NCBI RefSeq assembly: GCF_009734405.1
Contig: NZ_CP046453.1
Span: 496,001 to 560,000, forward strand
DNA from: Corynebacterium comes
GTDB lineage: Bacteria; Actinomycetota; Actinomycetes; Mycobacteriales; Mycobacteriaceae
DNA: 64,000 nucleotides
Direction of reading: 5' to 3'
Positions 16,522-27,083 of this stretch are shown piece by piece (the first letter of the stretch is position 1; each line of letters begins with the position of its first letter). The notes beneath the pieces were generated by a model. The model ran no database searches, had not been told where the DNA came from, and saw only the letters and a program-made list of their open reading frames with translations. The translations under genes were made by a program, and so were the position numbers.

Positions 16522-17271
16522 CTACCCGCCCTGCGCAGTTTCTTCCCGCGGTCGAAGCACGGCGAAAGGGTCGGTGACCGTCAGTTCGTGCCGGGTGAAG
16601 CGGTACAGCTGAGCGGGCCTCCCGCCGCCGGTGCCGGGCGTGGCACGTTCACCGGTCGGGGCGAGCTGCCCGCGCCGCGTGAGGATGCGCTGGAGATTCG
16701 TCGCCGAGACCTCGTGCCCGAGCACCGCCGAATAGGCGTCGCGCAATTGTGCGATGGTGAAGGTTTCCGGGGCCAGCGCGAAGGCGATGTTGGTGTAGGA
16801 CAGCTTGGCGCGCAACCGCTCGGCCCCCGCCTGTGTCAGCTTGCCGTGGTCGAAAGCCATGTCCGGCAGGCTGGCCACCGGCAGCCACGCCAGATCCTCG
16901 TCCGCCTCCGGTCCCTCCGACCAGGGGAGCAGGGCGAGGAAGGCGGTGGCGATGGTGCGGTCCCACGGATCCCGCCCCGGCGCGCCGCAGGTCTCGAGCT
17001 GCTCCAGGTGGACCTGCCCGGCCACTCCCGTCCGGTGCCCCAGGTGGCGCAGCACCGACTCGCCCAGGGTTTCGTCGACTTCGACGGGTCCGCTGGGCAG
17101 TGCCCACTGGTCGTCGAAGGGCGGGCGACGTCGCCGGTAGGCCAGAACCTCCAGGCCCCGCGGCGAGGCGTCGGTGAACCCGACCCGCAGGAGCACCGCG
17201 ACAGCCTCGTGGCGGTACTTGGCCACACCCTCCGGGTCGCGGAGAGGGCCTGGGTTCCTGGAGGTGCGCAC
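16522..17271 (-). CDS. nrtR: NrtR-family transcriptional regulator of NAD synthesis (Nudix-like plus winged HTH)
   Basis: A 249-residue protein with an N-terminal Nudix-like domain (residues about 15-150) and a C-terminal winged helix (AQLRDAYSAVLGHEVSATN, then LQRILTRRG). The Nudix box reads GPVEVDETLGESVLRHLGH: the glutamates of the REXXEE core are replaced (RHLGHR), so catalysis is unlikely and a sensing role fits NrtR. GTG 17271 was chosen since no ATG is in frame close by. It is divergent from nadB, with a perfect dyad in the gap. NrtR proteins repress NAD genes and are released by ADP-ribose or NAD. Confidence 0.85.
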   Translation of the reverse strand: MRTSRNPGPLRDPEGVAKYRHEAVAVLLRVGFTDASPRGLEVLAYRRRRPPFDDQWALPSGPVEVDETLGESVLRHLGHRTGVAGQVHLEQLETCGAPGRDPWDRTIATAFLALLPWSEGPEADEDLAWLPVASLPDMAFDHGKLTQAGAERLRAKLSYTNIAFALAPETFTIAQLRDAYSAVLGHEVSATNLQRILTRRGQLAPTGERATPGTGGGRPAQLYRFTRHELTVTDPFAVLRPREETAQGG

Positions 17272-17296
17272 GGCCCGGATGCTAGCATGCTGCGTA

Positions 17297-17319
17297 GTTT
17301 TCGACTCCGGGTCGAAAAC
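17297..17319. promoter_or_regulatory. NrtR operator candidate
   Basis: GTTTTCGAC (17297-17305), TCCGG, GTCGAAAAC (17311-17319): a perfect 9-bp inverted repeat with a 5-base spacer in the 61-bp gap between divergent nrtR and nadB, ending 13 bases before the nadB start. Confidence 0.75.
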
Positions 17320-17332
17320 CCGAGGAGGAGCC

Positions 17333-19018
17333 ATGACACCCACCCACACCACCGGCATGCTCGCCACCCCCGCGCCCACCTGGCAGCGGGCCACCGGGGT
17401 CGTCATCATCGGCTCCGGGGCCGCCGGTCTGACCGCCGCCGTCCACCTGGCCGAGGCCGGCGTCCCCGCTATGCTGCTCACCCGCGCCACCGACCCGACC
17501 GAATCCGCCACCGACTGGGCCCAGGGCGGGCTGGCGGCGGTGTGGGATGCCGCCGACACCGCCGGGGCTCACTTCGCGGACACCCTGACGGCCGGTGCCG
17601 GGTTATGTGATCCCTCGGCGGTGCGCACCCTCGTCGAGTCCGCCCCGGGGGTCATCCGCCGCCTCATCAACCTCGGCGCCAGATTTGACCGGGCCGGGGA
17701 CGACTATGACCTGCACCTCGAGGGTGGCCACAGCGCCCGCCGGATTCTCCATGCCCGCGGTGACGGCTCGGGCAGGGAGGTCGAGCGCACGCTTCTTCAC
17801 GCCCTGCGTCGGCGCCTGGATCAACCCGGTTGCAGCGTGCGGCTGCGCACCGGCCTGCGGGCCATCGACGTGCTCACCGACGGACACGGAGCCGCCTGTG
17901 GGGTGCGCGTCCGGGACGGGGCAGGTGCCGTGGGCGACCTGCTGGCCCCGACCGTCGTCCTGGCCACCGGCGGGGCTGGCCAGGCCTGGACGTTGACGTC
18001 CAACCCCGCCGTGGCCACCGGCGACGGGCTGGCCATGGCCTGGCGGGCCGGGGCGACGGTGCGTGACGTCGAGTTCACCCAGTTCCACCCCACGATCCTC
18101 CACCGCCGTGCCGGGGAGTCCCGCACAGGTGGGCGCGATGTCCTCGTGTCCGAGGCGGTCCGCGGCGAGGGGGCCGTACTCATCGACCATGCCGGGCGCC
18201 GCATCATGCTCGGCGTGCACCCGCTGGCGGATCTCGCCCCGCGTGACGTCGTCTCCGCGGCGATGCACGCCCACATGTCCGCCACGGGGGAGGAGTGTCT
18301 GCTTCTCGACGCCCGCCACTTCGGCGCGGCGGCGTGGGAGTCGAAATTCCCCGGCATCCTCGCCATGTTGCGCGAACGCGGCGTCGACCCGGTGAGTGAC
18401 CCCATCCCGGTGCGTCCCGGCGCCCACTACCTGTGCGGCGGGGTGGCCACCGACATGGAGGGACGCACGAACGTCCCCGGACTGTTCGCCATCGGTGAGC
18501 TCGCCGCCACCGGGGTACAGGGTGCGAACCGGTTGGCCTCCAATTCGGTGCCCGAGGCGCTCGTCATGGGCGACCGGCTGGGGCGGTGGCTGCGCGACCT
18601 GCCCCTTGACCTGCCCGGTGAACCCGTCCCGCGTCGTACCCTGCCGCTCGCCGACTCCGCCAACCTGGCCCGGATCAACGAGCTCATGGACACTCACGTC
18701 GGGGTGTTGCGGACGGCCGAGGGGCTGGACGCGGCGATGGCGGGGCTTGCCGCTCTGCCCACCGGTCAGGTGCTCGACGACGACGCCCTGGACGCTACTG
18801 CCGTGCACACCACTGCGCTGCTGGTGGCGCACGCCGCCCGGGAGCGTGAGGAATCACGGGGTGCCCACCGGCGGGCCGATCATCCGCAGGCATCCCCGGC
18901 CTGGGAGGCCCACGTATGCCTGCAGGCGGGATCCGCGGGAATGCGGGTCAGCCGGGAACCGGTGGGGCAGGCGGCCACCGCCACCGCGCCCGCCGGGGCT
19001 GCGGTTCACGTGGGTTGA
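17333..19018 (+). CDS. nadB: L-aspartate oxidase
   Basis: A 561-residue flavoprotein oxidising L-aspartate to iminoaspartate, the first step of de novo NAD synthesis. The FAD motif VVIIGSGAAGLTAA begins near residue 23, with WAQGGLAAV and the EFTQFHPT and RGEGAVLI segments typical of the family. A GAGGAGGAG ribosome site precedes the ATG. No nadA or nadC lies beside it in this window, which is unusual because these genes usually form one operon. The stop is followed in TGATG overlap by a 15-codon stub that ends before a transposase remnant. Confidence 0.93.
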   Translation: MTPTHTTGMLATPAPTWQRATGVVIIGSGAAGLTAAVHLAEAGVPAMLLTRATDPTESATDWAQGGLAAVWDAADTAGAHFADTLTAGAGLCDPSAVRTLVESAPGVIRRLINLGARFDRAGDDYDLHLEGGHSARRILHARGDGSGREVERTLLHALRRRLDQPGCSVRLRTGLRAIDVLTDGHGAACGVRVRDGAGAVGDLLAPTVVLATGGAGQAWTLTSNPAVATGDGLAMAWRAGATVRDVEFTQFHPTILHRRAGESRTGGRDVLVSEAVRGEGAVLIDHAGRRIMLGVHPLADLAPRDVVSAAMHAHMSATGEECLLLDARHFGAAAWESKFPGILAMLRERGVDPVSDPIPVRPGAHYLCGGVATDMEGRTNVPGLFAIGELAATGVQGANRLASNSVPEALVMGDRLGRWLRDLPLDLPGEPVPRRTLPLADSANLARINELMDTHVGVLRTAEGLDAAMAGLAALPTGQVLDDDALDATAVHTTALLVAHAAREREESRGAHRRADHPQASPAWEAHVCLQAGSAGMRVSREPVGQAATATAPAGAAVHVG

Positions 19019-19074
19019 TGTCCCGGACCGCGTCGTGGGCGGGCACTCGGCTGCCTGATCATTGACAAGACAAA

Positions 19075-19124
19075 GCGAGAGTGTTCAGGATCGAAGTTGT
19101 GGACAACGACCTGGACACTCTCGC
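19075..19124. repeat. 50-bp inverted repeat next to a transposase remnant
   Basis: GCGAGAGTGTTCAGG (19075-19089) pairs with CCTGGACACTCTCGC (19110-19124) with one mismatch, and the loop contains a smaller GTTGT/ACAAC dyad. The right arm lies inside the start of the transposase-like fragment. Whether it is a terminal structure of an IS or a transcription terminator of nadB is not clear. Confidence 0.5.
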
Positions 19125-19206
19125 AATGTCACTGTACATCACCACCGACGACGAACCCGACACCCGTCCCGCACGGTGGCGCCGGGCCGGAGGGCCGGCC
19201 GGCTAG
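19099..19206 (+). pseudogene. Remnant of an IS982-type transposase N-terminus
   Basis: GTG 19099 opens a 35-codon frame whose product starts VDNDLDTLAMSLYITTDDEP. This closely resembles the N-terminus of actinobacterial IS982-type transposases (LDTL-x-x-x-LYV-x-x-DD). The frame then turns into Arg/Gly/Pro and stops, and nothing further of the element is recognisable. It is therefore a 5' fragment left by a past insertion. The call rests on remembered family sequence. Confidence 0.5.
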
Positions 19207-19709
19207 AGGAGGAAGCGCGACGCCTGCCGGTAGAAGGGTTCGGACTCCCGACCGGCGTTGAGCGCCACGAACGTCGTCGCCTCGATGCCGGCTCCCCGGT
19301 CGTCGAAGATGTACAGGATCGGGTCGGCCCCCATGCTGTGGAGTGCGTGGCGGACGGGGCGGGAACCGAGGGCGTCGGAAAGCGCGACGAGGGAGATGCG
19401 CTGCCATTCCTCAGTGGTGCCGGCCCAGCTGTCGCGGAGGTCGTGGGTGAGACCGCAGACCTCGGCGAGAAGCGGGTTGTTCAGAGCCGTGCAGAAATCA
19501 CCCGGGGCCCACCGGCGGTGCGGTTCTATCCCTACCGTGTCGGAATCGTCCAGCACCGCGAACCAGGGGAGCAGGTCGTCGGTGGTGGACACGAGCATCG
19601 CGCCGTAGAGTTTGTGGCCGGGCAGGTGGTCGGAGTGCAGCTCGAGCGTCTCGACGAGCGCGAGTGAGAGGCGGTAGCTGAACGTCTCGATGGAGTGGTG
19701 CACGGTCAT
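19203..19709 (-). CDS. Conserved hypothetical protein
   Basis: A 168-residue soluble acidic protein with no signal peptide. It starts MTVHHSIETFSYRLSLALVE and contains the segments GAMLVSTTDDLLPWFAVLD and DPILYIFDDRGAGIEAT. The pattern (secondary-structure-rich, one domain, aromatic strands) recalls DUF4303-like proteins, but I cannot assign it. The start at 19709 was chosen because an AGGAGA ribosome site lies upstream. It overlaps the stop of the transposase remnant. Confidence 0.6.
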   Translation of the reverse strand: MTVHHSIETFSYRLSLALVETLELHSDHLPGHKLYGAMLVSTTDDLLPWFAVLDDSDTVGIEPHRRWAPGDFCTALNNPLLAEVCGLTHDLRDSWAGTTEEWQRISLVALSDALGSRPVRHALHSMGADPILYIFDDRGAGIEATTFVALNAGRESEPFYRQASRFLL

Positions 19710-20033
19710 CGGAAATCTCCTGCCGAGATATGGTGGTGAGGTCACTGTAAACGCCCCACGTCCGCTCCGCCACAGGTCACGTTCTCCCGCCGGATCCCGC
19801 GCGGAACCTTGGGTGACCAAGGCATCGATCCAGTTGGACTCCGGGGGTGGACAGTCGTGGAAGGAGCGCAGGATCTCGGGTTCCTGCGCCCGCTCGAGAC
19901 CGTCGACGGGGCGGCGGTTCTGGTTCGGTCAGTATAGACCGTTCATGGTGTCATTGACCTGGTAATGCGTGGGTGGACCCGGGGCGGGGCCCGCGGCCGC
20001 CTGCACTTGCAGAGCCTCAGGCCCCGGAGTTCA
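19710..20033. other. Intergenic region between divergent genes
   Basis: No gene is seen in these 324 bases. They contain a small hairpin, CCTTGG-GTGA-CCAAGG (19807-19822), and a TATAGA hexamer near 19934 that may be a -10 box for the transporter gene. Confidence 0.4.
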
Positions 20034-21656
20034 ATGGGGGTTGTGCTGGACTTTCTCGCCGCCAACCCGCTCATCGCCCTCGTCGCCATCCTCGCCGCGG
20101 GCCTGGCCCTGGGCAAGATCCGCGTCCTCGGAATCTCCCTGGGGGCGGCCGCGGTGCTCTTCGTGGCGTTGGGGCTGTCTACGGCCAACCCCGAGATCCA
20201 GATCCCCGCGCTGGTGTATCAGCTGGGCCTGGCGATGTTCGTCTACGCCATCGGTCTCACGGCGGGTGAGCAGTTCTTCGCCGAGTTCCGGTCCCGGGGC
20301 TGGCGCCTGACGCTTTTCATGATCCTGCTGATCATCGGCCTGGTCGGGGTGGCCTACGGCTTCATCCGGGTATTCGGGCTGGGGGAGCTCGCCGGGGCGG
20401 GCATGTTCGCGGGCGCCCTGAGTTCCACCCCGGGCATGGCCGCGATCGTCACCATGGTGGAGGGCGGTTCCCTGGTGGATCCGACGCGCGCCGGGGAACC
20501 GGTGGTCGGTTATTCGCTGGCCTACCCGGGGGCCGTGATCGGTTCCATCCTGGTGGCCGCGATCGGCGCGAAGCTGCTCAAGGTCGACCACCGGGCGGAC
20601 GCGGAGAAGGAGGGGCTGATCATCGCCCCGCTCGAGTGGGACGGTGTGCGCATCGGCCCCGGTATCGAGGGAACGGTGGCGCAGCTGCCTACGTTGGCGG
20701 GTGCGGAGATCATCGCCACCCGCATCGTCCACGGTGAGGGAGAGCATTCCCTCGCCGCGCCCACGGACCGGCTGCACGAGGACATGGTGCTGGTGATCAA
20801 CGGAACGAAGGAGGCCATCAGGACCGCGCAACGCAACCTGGGTGCCCGGGTCACCGTGAAGATCGAGGACACCGACCTCATCTACACCCGCATGACCGTG
20901 TCGAACCCGCGGGTGGTGGGCCGCCGTCTGCGGGATCTGAACACCGTGTCCGCCGGTTTCCGGATCGCACGCATCCGTCGCGGTGACGCAGAGGAGGTGC
21001 CTCACCCGGAGGACGTGCTCAACTACTCCGACCGGGTCCGGGTCATCGCCCCACCGAACCGGATGGATGAGGTGCGCGGCTTTCTGGGGGACTCGGAAAA
21101 ATCCCTGGCAGCCCCCGATCTTCTGCCCTTCGCCGTCGGCCTGCTCGCGGGTCTGCTGCTGGGCGCGATCCCGATCCCGCTGCCGGGCGGGTCGGTGCTC
21201 TCCCTCGGGTTCGGTGGCGGGCCGATCGTCGTCGGCCTCGTTCTCGGGGCGCTGCACCGCACGGGTCCGCTGACCTGGACCATGCCCTACCACGCGGTCC
21301 ACACCCTCAACACCCTCGGGCTGTCGCTCTTCCTCGCAGGTGTGGGTACCACCGCAGGCGCCGGTTTCCGCTCCGCCCTGATGGACCCCTCCTCGTTGAA
21401 CGTCATGGCTGCGGGCCTGCTCATCACCGTCACCTCGGCGCTCGTGTGCGCGGTGTTCGGCATTCTGGTGCTCAAACTCACCTGGGATGAATCGATGGGT
21501 GTGGCGGCCGGTGCGACGACCAACCCGGCGGTCATCTCCTATCTCAACGGCCAGACCGGTACGGAGCTCGCCTCCCGCGGTTACGCCATGGTGTACCCGA
21601 CGGCGATGATCGGCAAGATCGTCGCCAGCCAGATAATTCTGCTTCTGCTGCTCTAG
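20034..21656 (+). CDS. AspT/YidE-type transporter (SucE-like anion exporter or antiporter)
   Basis: A 540-residue membrane protein. Two blocks of about five helices (residues 1-180 and 370-540) flank a cytoplasmic part with two TrkA-C-like domains (residues 200-360). This is the aspartate:alanine exchanger fold. The repeated motifs GLALGKIRV..G, LSSTPGMAAIVT and ATTNPAVISYL match the family, and the layout is close to the C. glutamicum succinate exporter SucE. ATG 20034 gives the normal MGVVLDFLAANPLIAL start. Substrate is likely a dicarboxylate or amino acid. It is not obviously co-transcribed with its neighbours. Confidence 0.85.
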   Translation: MGVVLDFLAANPLIALVAILAAGLALGKIRVLGISLGAAAVLFVALGLSTANPEIQIPALVYQLGLAMFVYAIGLTAGEQFFAEFRSRGWRLTLFMILLIIGLVGVAYGFIRVFGLGELAGAGMFAGALSSTPGMAAIVTMVEGGSLVDPTRAGEPVVGYSLAYPGAVIGSILVAAIGAKLLKVDHRADAEKEGLIIAPLEWDGVRIGPGIEGTVAQLPTLAGAEIIATRIVHGEGEHSLAAPTDRLHEDMVLVINGTKEAIRTAQRNLGARVTVKIEDTDLIYTRMTVSNPRVVGRRLRDLNTVSAGFRIARIRRGDAEEVPHPEDVLNYSDRVRVIAPPNRMDEVRGFLGDSEKSLAAPDLLPFAVGLLAGLLLGAIPIPLPGGSVLSLGFGGGPIVVGLVLGALHRTGPLTWTMPYHAVHTLNTLGLSLFLAGVGTTAGAGFRSALMDPSSLNVMAAGLLITVTSALVCAVFGILVLKLTWDESMGVAAGATTNPAVISYLNGQTGTELASRGYAMVYPTAMIGKIVASQIILLLLL

Positions 21657-21726
21657 ATCCAGCGGTCTCCCAGGAAGCGGGAGTATCGTGTGCAGGTCTG
21701 TCCACTACACCTCAGAGGAGCCCCCT

Positions 21727-22209
21727 GTGCGCCTGTCCACCACCGGCCGCTACATCGTCGCCATCGTCATCGTCGCCTGGATCGCTGTCCTGGCGTTGCT
21801 CATCTCGATGCGTCCGATGGCCAGCGAGACGCGTTTCGACACCGCCGGCTCCCTCGAGCAGGCCGTCGCCGCCGCCGACGCCCAGGGCCTGAACATTGTC
21901 GGCCTGTCCCCGCAGGATCTGTACGGGGAGGAGTGGATCGCGGCTGCCGTTGTCTGCCCCTTCACCTCCGCCGAGGGCATCGCCACCAACTTCGAGGCGG
22001 ACGCCTCGGAGCTCGAGCTCGGTTCCGGCGGCGTTCCGGAGGACACCAACTACCTGCTGCTGCGTTCCGCGGACGGCGGCCAGGCCTTCGACCGCATCGA
22101 GCGTTCCGACGTCGACCTGTGCAGCGTCCAACTCGGCGGCTACTTCGATTCCCGCGTCATGCTGCCGCTGGGCAAGACCACCGAGGGCGGCTGGGCACTG
22201 CTGAACTAG
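21727..22209 (+). CDS. Hypothetical membrane-anchored protein
   Basis: A 160-residue protein with one N-terminal transmembrane segment (residues about 8-30, IVAIVIVAWIAVLALLIS) and an exposed C-terminal domain with two cysteines that may form a disulphide. The GTG at 21727 follows an AGAGGAG ribosome site. No known domain. It ends 21 bases before tsaB, so it may be in the tsaB operon. Confidence 0.7.
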   Translation: MRLSTTGRYIVAIVIVAWIAVLALLISMRPMASETRFDTAGSLEQAVAAADAQGLNIVGLSPQDLYGEEWIAAAVVCPFTSAEGIATNFEADASELELGSGGVPEDTNYLLLRSADGGQAFDRIERSDVDLCSVQLGGYFDSRVMLPLGKTTEGGWALLN

Positions 22210-22230
22210 CGTTGCTCTATTCTGGGGGGC

Positions 22231-22893
22231 GTGCTTGTACTGGCGATTGACACCTCCACCCCCGATCTGGTCACGGGCCTGGTGGACACGTCCACGGGGC
22301 GGACCCATGACCGGGTGATCCCGGGCACGCGTGCCCACAATGAGCAGCTCACCCCCACTGTGCGGGCCCTGCTTTCCGACGCCGCCGTGGCCTTCCCCGA
22401 CCTCGACGCGGTCGTGGTCGGCTGCGGACCGGGTCCTTTCACCGGCCTGCGTGTAGGGATGGCCACGGCCGCCGCATTCGGCGACGCCCTGGGCATCCCG
22501 GTCCACGGGGTGTGTTCCCTCGACGCGATCGCCCGGCGACTGCCCGGGGGTCGCAGGCTGGTGGCAACCGACGCCCGCCGCCGCGAGATCTACTGGGCGA
22601 CCTACGACGGCGAGACCCGCACGGCTGGTCCGGACGTGGTCAAGCCCGCGGAACTCGCCCTCCCGCACGAGGTGAACGTCGTCTCCGTGCCGGAGCAGCT
22701 GGCGGAGCAGCTGCCGGAGGCGCTCCGCGGCGTGGAGAAGCATGACCTCGCGCCGGACGCGGAGTCCCTGGTGGCGGTTGCTGATCTGTCGGCCACCCCG
22801 GAGCCGCTCGTCCCGCTGTACCTGCGTCGGCCGGACGCGAAGGAACCCAAGCCGGCGCCCAGGTCGCCTGCGATCCCGGAAGTGGAGCTGTAG
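22231..22893 (+). CDS. tsaB: tRNA t6A biosynthesis protein TsaB
   Basis: A 220-residue ASKHA-fold protein with VLAIDTSTP at the start and GCGPGPFTGLRVGMATA, the family signature. It dimerises with TsaD to form the threonylcarbamoyl transferase core. GTG start. It is followed without a gap by rimI. Confidence 0.93.
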   Translation: MLVLAIDTSTPDLVTGLVDTSTGRTHDRVIPGTRAHNEQLTPTVRALLSDAAVAFPDLDAVVVGCGPGPFTGLRVGMATAAAFGDALGIPVHGVCSLDAIARRLPGGRRLVATDARRREIYWATYDGETRTAGPDVVKPAELALPHEVNVVSVPEQLAEQLPEALRGVEKHDLAPDAESLVAVADLSATPEPLVPLYLRRPDAKEPKPAPRSPAIPEVEL

Positions 22894-23355
22894 ATGGAGA
22901 TCCGGCAGCTGGATTTTGAGCACGCCACACGCTGCGCCGAGCTGGAGCAGCTGCTGTTCCCGGAGGACAACCCGTGGCCGCGGGACATTTTCGTCGTCGA
23001 GTTCGCGCAGCCCAACAACCTCTACCTGGGTGTGTTCGACGGGGATGATCTGCTGGCCTACGGCGGCATCTCCCAGTTGGGTCCGCGGCATGACCCCGAG
23101 TTCGAGATCCACACCATCGGCGTCGATCCCGGACAGCGTCGACAAGGTCTGGGGCGGCTGCTCATGCAGCAGTTCATGGCGCTCGCCGACAGCCTGGACG
23201 GGGAGGTCTTCCTCGAGGTGCGTACCGACAACGAGGCCGCGATCGCCATGTACGAGGCCTTCGACTTCCACCGCATCGGGGAACGGAAGAACTACTACCA
23301 GCCCTCGGGGGCTGATGCATACACGATGAAGCGCGCGGCGAGGAGCGAACGATGA
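22894..23355 (+). CDS. rimI: Ribosomal protein alanine N-acetyltransferase RimI (GNAT)
   Basis: A 153-residue GNAT protein with the acetyl-CoA loop [15 protein letters not shown] and the YEAFDF motif. It probably acetylates the N-terminus of ribosomal protein S18 or other proteins. It begins directly after the tsaB stop and overlaps tsaD by ATGA. Confidence 0.92.
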   Translation: MEIRQLDFEHATRCAELEQLLFPEDNPWPRDIFVVEFAQPNNLYLGVFDGDDLLAYGGISQLGPRHDPEFEIHTIGVDPGQRRQGLGRLLMQQFMALADSLDGEVFLEVRTDNEAAIAMYEAFDFHRIGERKNYYQPSGADAYTMKRAARSER

Positions 23356-24401
23356 TTGTCCTGGGTGTCGAGAGCAGCTGCGACGAGACCGGCGTCGGTG
23401 TCGTCGACCTCGCTGACGACGGCACGGTGAAGATCCTGGCGGACAAGGTCGCGTCCTCGATGCAGGAGCACGCCCGGTTCGGTGGGGTTGTGCCCGAGAT
23501 CGCCTCCCGGGCCCACCTGGAGCAGATGGGCCCGGTGATGCGGGCGGCGCTGGCTGAGGCGGGCGTCGAGAAGCCCGATGCGGTGGCGGCGACGGTCGGC
23601 CCGGGCCTAGCAGGCGCACTGCTGGTCGGGGCGTCCGCCGCCAAGGCCTACGCGGCTGCGTGGGATGTGCCGTTCTACGCCGTCAACCACCTCGGCGGTC
23701 ACGTTGCGGTGGCCAATCTGGAGGGCGACCCGTTGCCGCATTCGGTGGCGTTGCTCGTCTCCGGTGGACATACGCAGCTGCTCGAGGTGGAGGCCGTGGG
23801 GCGGCCGATGCATGAGTTGGGTTCCACGCTCGACGACGCCGCCGGTGAGGCCTACGACAAAGTCGCCCGCCTGCTGGGCCTGGGTTATCCCGGCGGACCG
23901 GTCATCGACCGTCTGGCGCAGCGCGGCGACCGGGACGCGATCGCATTCCCGCGCGGCCTGATGAAGCGGGTGGATGAGGAACGCGGCCACCGTCACAACT
24001 TCTCCTTCTCCGGGCTGAAGACCTCCGTCGCCCGCTATGTGGAGGCTGCGGAGCGGGAGGGGCGGGTGATTTCGGTGGAGGACGTGTGTGCGTCCTTCCA
24101 GGAGGCGGTGTGCGACGTGCTCACCGTCAAGGCGGTCCGCGCCTGTGAGGACACCGGCGCGAAGGTGCTGCTGCTGGGCGGGGGAGTGGCGGCGAACTCG
24201 CGGCTGCGGGAGCTGGCGCAGGAACGTTGCGGGGCTGCGGGAATCGAGCTACGCGTGCCGCGTTTCTCGCTGTGCACCGACAACGGCGTCATGATCGCGG
24301 CGCTGGCCGCCCAGCTCATCCACGAGGGGGCGGCTGCCAGCGAACTCACGGTGGGCACCGACCCGTCGCTGGAGGTCGAGGTTCCGCTGGTCGGGGCCTG
24401 A
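23352..24401 (+). CDS. tsaD: tRNA N6-adenosine threonylcarbamoyltransferase
   Basis: A 349-residue enzyme catalysing the final transfer in t6A synthesis. The start [18 protein letters not shown], the metal-binding HxxxH (NHLGGH) and [10 protein letters not shown] are all present, with the [12 protein letters not shown] nucleotide motif near residue 276. Overlaps rimI and is the last gene of the t6A block. A short GGTGAC/GTCACC hairpin at 24455-24474 followed by TTTGTCTT may end the transcript. Confidence 0.96.
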   Translation: MIVLGVESSCDETGVGVVDLADDGTVKILADKVASSMQEHARFGGVVPEIASRAHLEQMGPVMRAALAEAGVEKPDAVAATVGPGLAGALLVGASAAKAYAAAWDVPFYAVNHLGGHVAVANLEGDPLPHSVALLVSGGHTQLLEVEAVGRPMHELGSTLDDAAGEAYDKVARLLGLGYPGGPVIDRLAQRGDRDAIAFPRGLMKRVDEERGHRHNFSFSGLKTSVARYVEAAEREGRVISVEDVCASFQEAVCDVLTVKAVRACEDTGAKVLLLGGGVAANSRLRELAQERCGAAGIELRVPRFSLCTDNGVMIAALAAQLIHEGAAASELTVGTDPSLEVEVPLVGA

Positions 24402-24496
24402 GGGCTTCCGGGAGGCCTGCTGTTCGCCGAGCGGGCCCGCCCCGGGGCGGTTACGGTGACGGGGACCTGTCACCTTTGTCTTGAGAAGGACGTTCC

Positions 24497-24928
24497 ATGA
24501 CCACCGGATTCCTCGTCAGTCCCGACCTTTCCCACCGCACCGTCTCCTTTGAACTGGAACACGCCGCCCAGTTCCTGGGCGGCGTCACCGATGGCCGTGT
24601 CTCGGTGGCCTTCCAGGATGATGGCAGCACCTTCGCTGCGCTGTTCAACCCCGAGGCCAAGGCGCACGGCGCCGAGCCGAATCCGGTGGCCTCCCTCGGC
24701 CGTGGCCACGCCGCCACCGGCAACTCGGCGTTCCTCTCCGATCCGACCGCGGCTGTGTCCGGTCCGGTCATTTTCGTCGGCGCAGAGGGACAGGACATCG
24801 GCCTCGATGAGATCGAGCGCATCAAGGACGGCATCCGGGCCGTGCGCAACTACCGGGAGGACAACGAGGAGGACTACCGCTTCTGGCGCGCGGCCGTGCT
24901 CAACCTGGGCCAGTTCCCGATCGACTGA
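24497..24928 (+). CDS. Conserved hypothetical protein
   Basis: A 143-residue soluble, acidic protein. Segments such as AAQFLGGVTDGRVSVAFQDD and RNYREDNEEDYRFWRAAVLN suggest an alpha/beta fold, with no membrane segment or known motif. AAGGA ribosome site before the ATG. It stands alone between tsaD and the groESL promoter. Function unknown. Confidence 0.7.
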   Translation: MTTGFLVSPDLSHRTVSFELEHAAQFLGGVTDGRVSVAFQDDGSTFAALFNPEAKAHGAEPNPVASLGRGHAATGNSAFLSDPTAAVSGPVIFVGAEGQDIGLDEIERIKDGIRAVRNYREDNEEDYRFWRAAVLNLGQFPID

Positions 24929-24950
24929 TGTGATCCGGCAGACGTGAAGG

Positions 24951-24984
24951 TTGAGCGCTGGCACTCTCGAAGGTAGAGTGCCAG
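24951..24984 (+). promoter_or_regulatory. CIRCE operator overlapping the groES promoter
   Basis: CTGGCACTC (24958-24966), nine bases, GAGTGCCAG (24976-24984): a perfect CIRCE, the HrcA repressor site. It overlaps a likely -35 (TTGAGC, 24951-24956) and -10 (TAGAGT, 24974-24979) spaced by 17 bases, so HrcA binding would block RNA polymerase. Confidence 0.9.
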
Positions 24985-25080
24985 TAGGTTGTTTCACCCA
25001 CAGTTGTTCACCCGCGACGACGACTGTGCTGGCACTGCAACCGGCACATTCAACTCACTCAACTTTCACGGAGGAATATC

Positions 25081-25380
25081 GTGGCAAACGTCACCATCAA
25101 GCCGCTCGAGGACAAGGTCCTGGTCCAGATCGTCGAGGCAGAGACCACCACCGCTTCCGGCCTGGTCATCCCGGACTCCGCCAAGGAGAAGCCGCAGGAA
25201 GCCACCGTCATCGCCGTGGGCCCGGGCCGCATGGACGAGGACGGCGACCGTATTCCGGTGGACGTCAAGGAGGGTGACACCGTCATCTTCTCCAAGTACG
25301 GCGGCACCGAGCTGAAGTACAACGGCCAGGAGTACCTGCTCCTCTCCGCGCGTGACCTGCTCGCGATCGTCGAAAAGTAG
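25081..25380 (+). CDS. groES: Co-chaperonin GroES
   Basis: A 99-residue 10-kDa chaperonin with [10 protein letters not shown] near the start and the mobile loop ([11 protein letters not shown]) that contacts GroEL. GTG start with a GGAGGA site. It lies behind CIRCE and 19 bases before groEL. Confidence 0.97.
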   Translation: MANVTIKPLEDKVLVQIVEAETTTASGLVIPDSAKEKPQEATVIAVGPGRMDEDGDRIPVDVKEGDTVIFSKYGGTELKYNGQEYLLLSARDLLAIVEK

Positions 25381-25390
25381 TCGGAGGTAG

Positions 25391-27013
<1,623 letters not shown>

Positions 27014-27024
27014 GTGAACGGCGT

Positions 27025-27066
27025 GAAGCCCGGTCAGAACCTGCAGGTTCTGACCGGGCTTCTCTG
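27025..27066. terminator. Bidirectional terminator between groEL and whiB
   Basis: GAAGCCCGGTCAGAACCTG and its exact complement form a 38-bp perfect palindrome (27025-27062), followed by TCTGATTC. It can end both convergent transcripts. Confidence 0.85.
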
Positions 27067-27083
27067 ATTCTCCCGTCGGGGTG

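Noticed and set aside
20031..21302. Long minus-strand open frame opposite the AspT-type transporter
   Set aside because: Composition rich in His, Gln, Arg and Asp, no family motif, and full overlap with a well-supported membrane protein gene.
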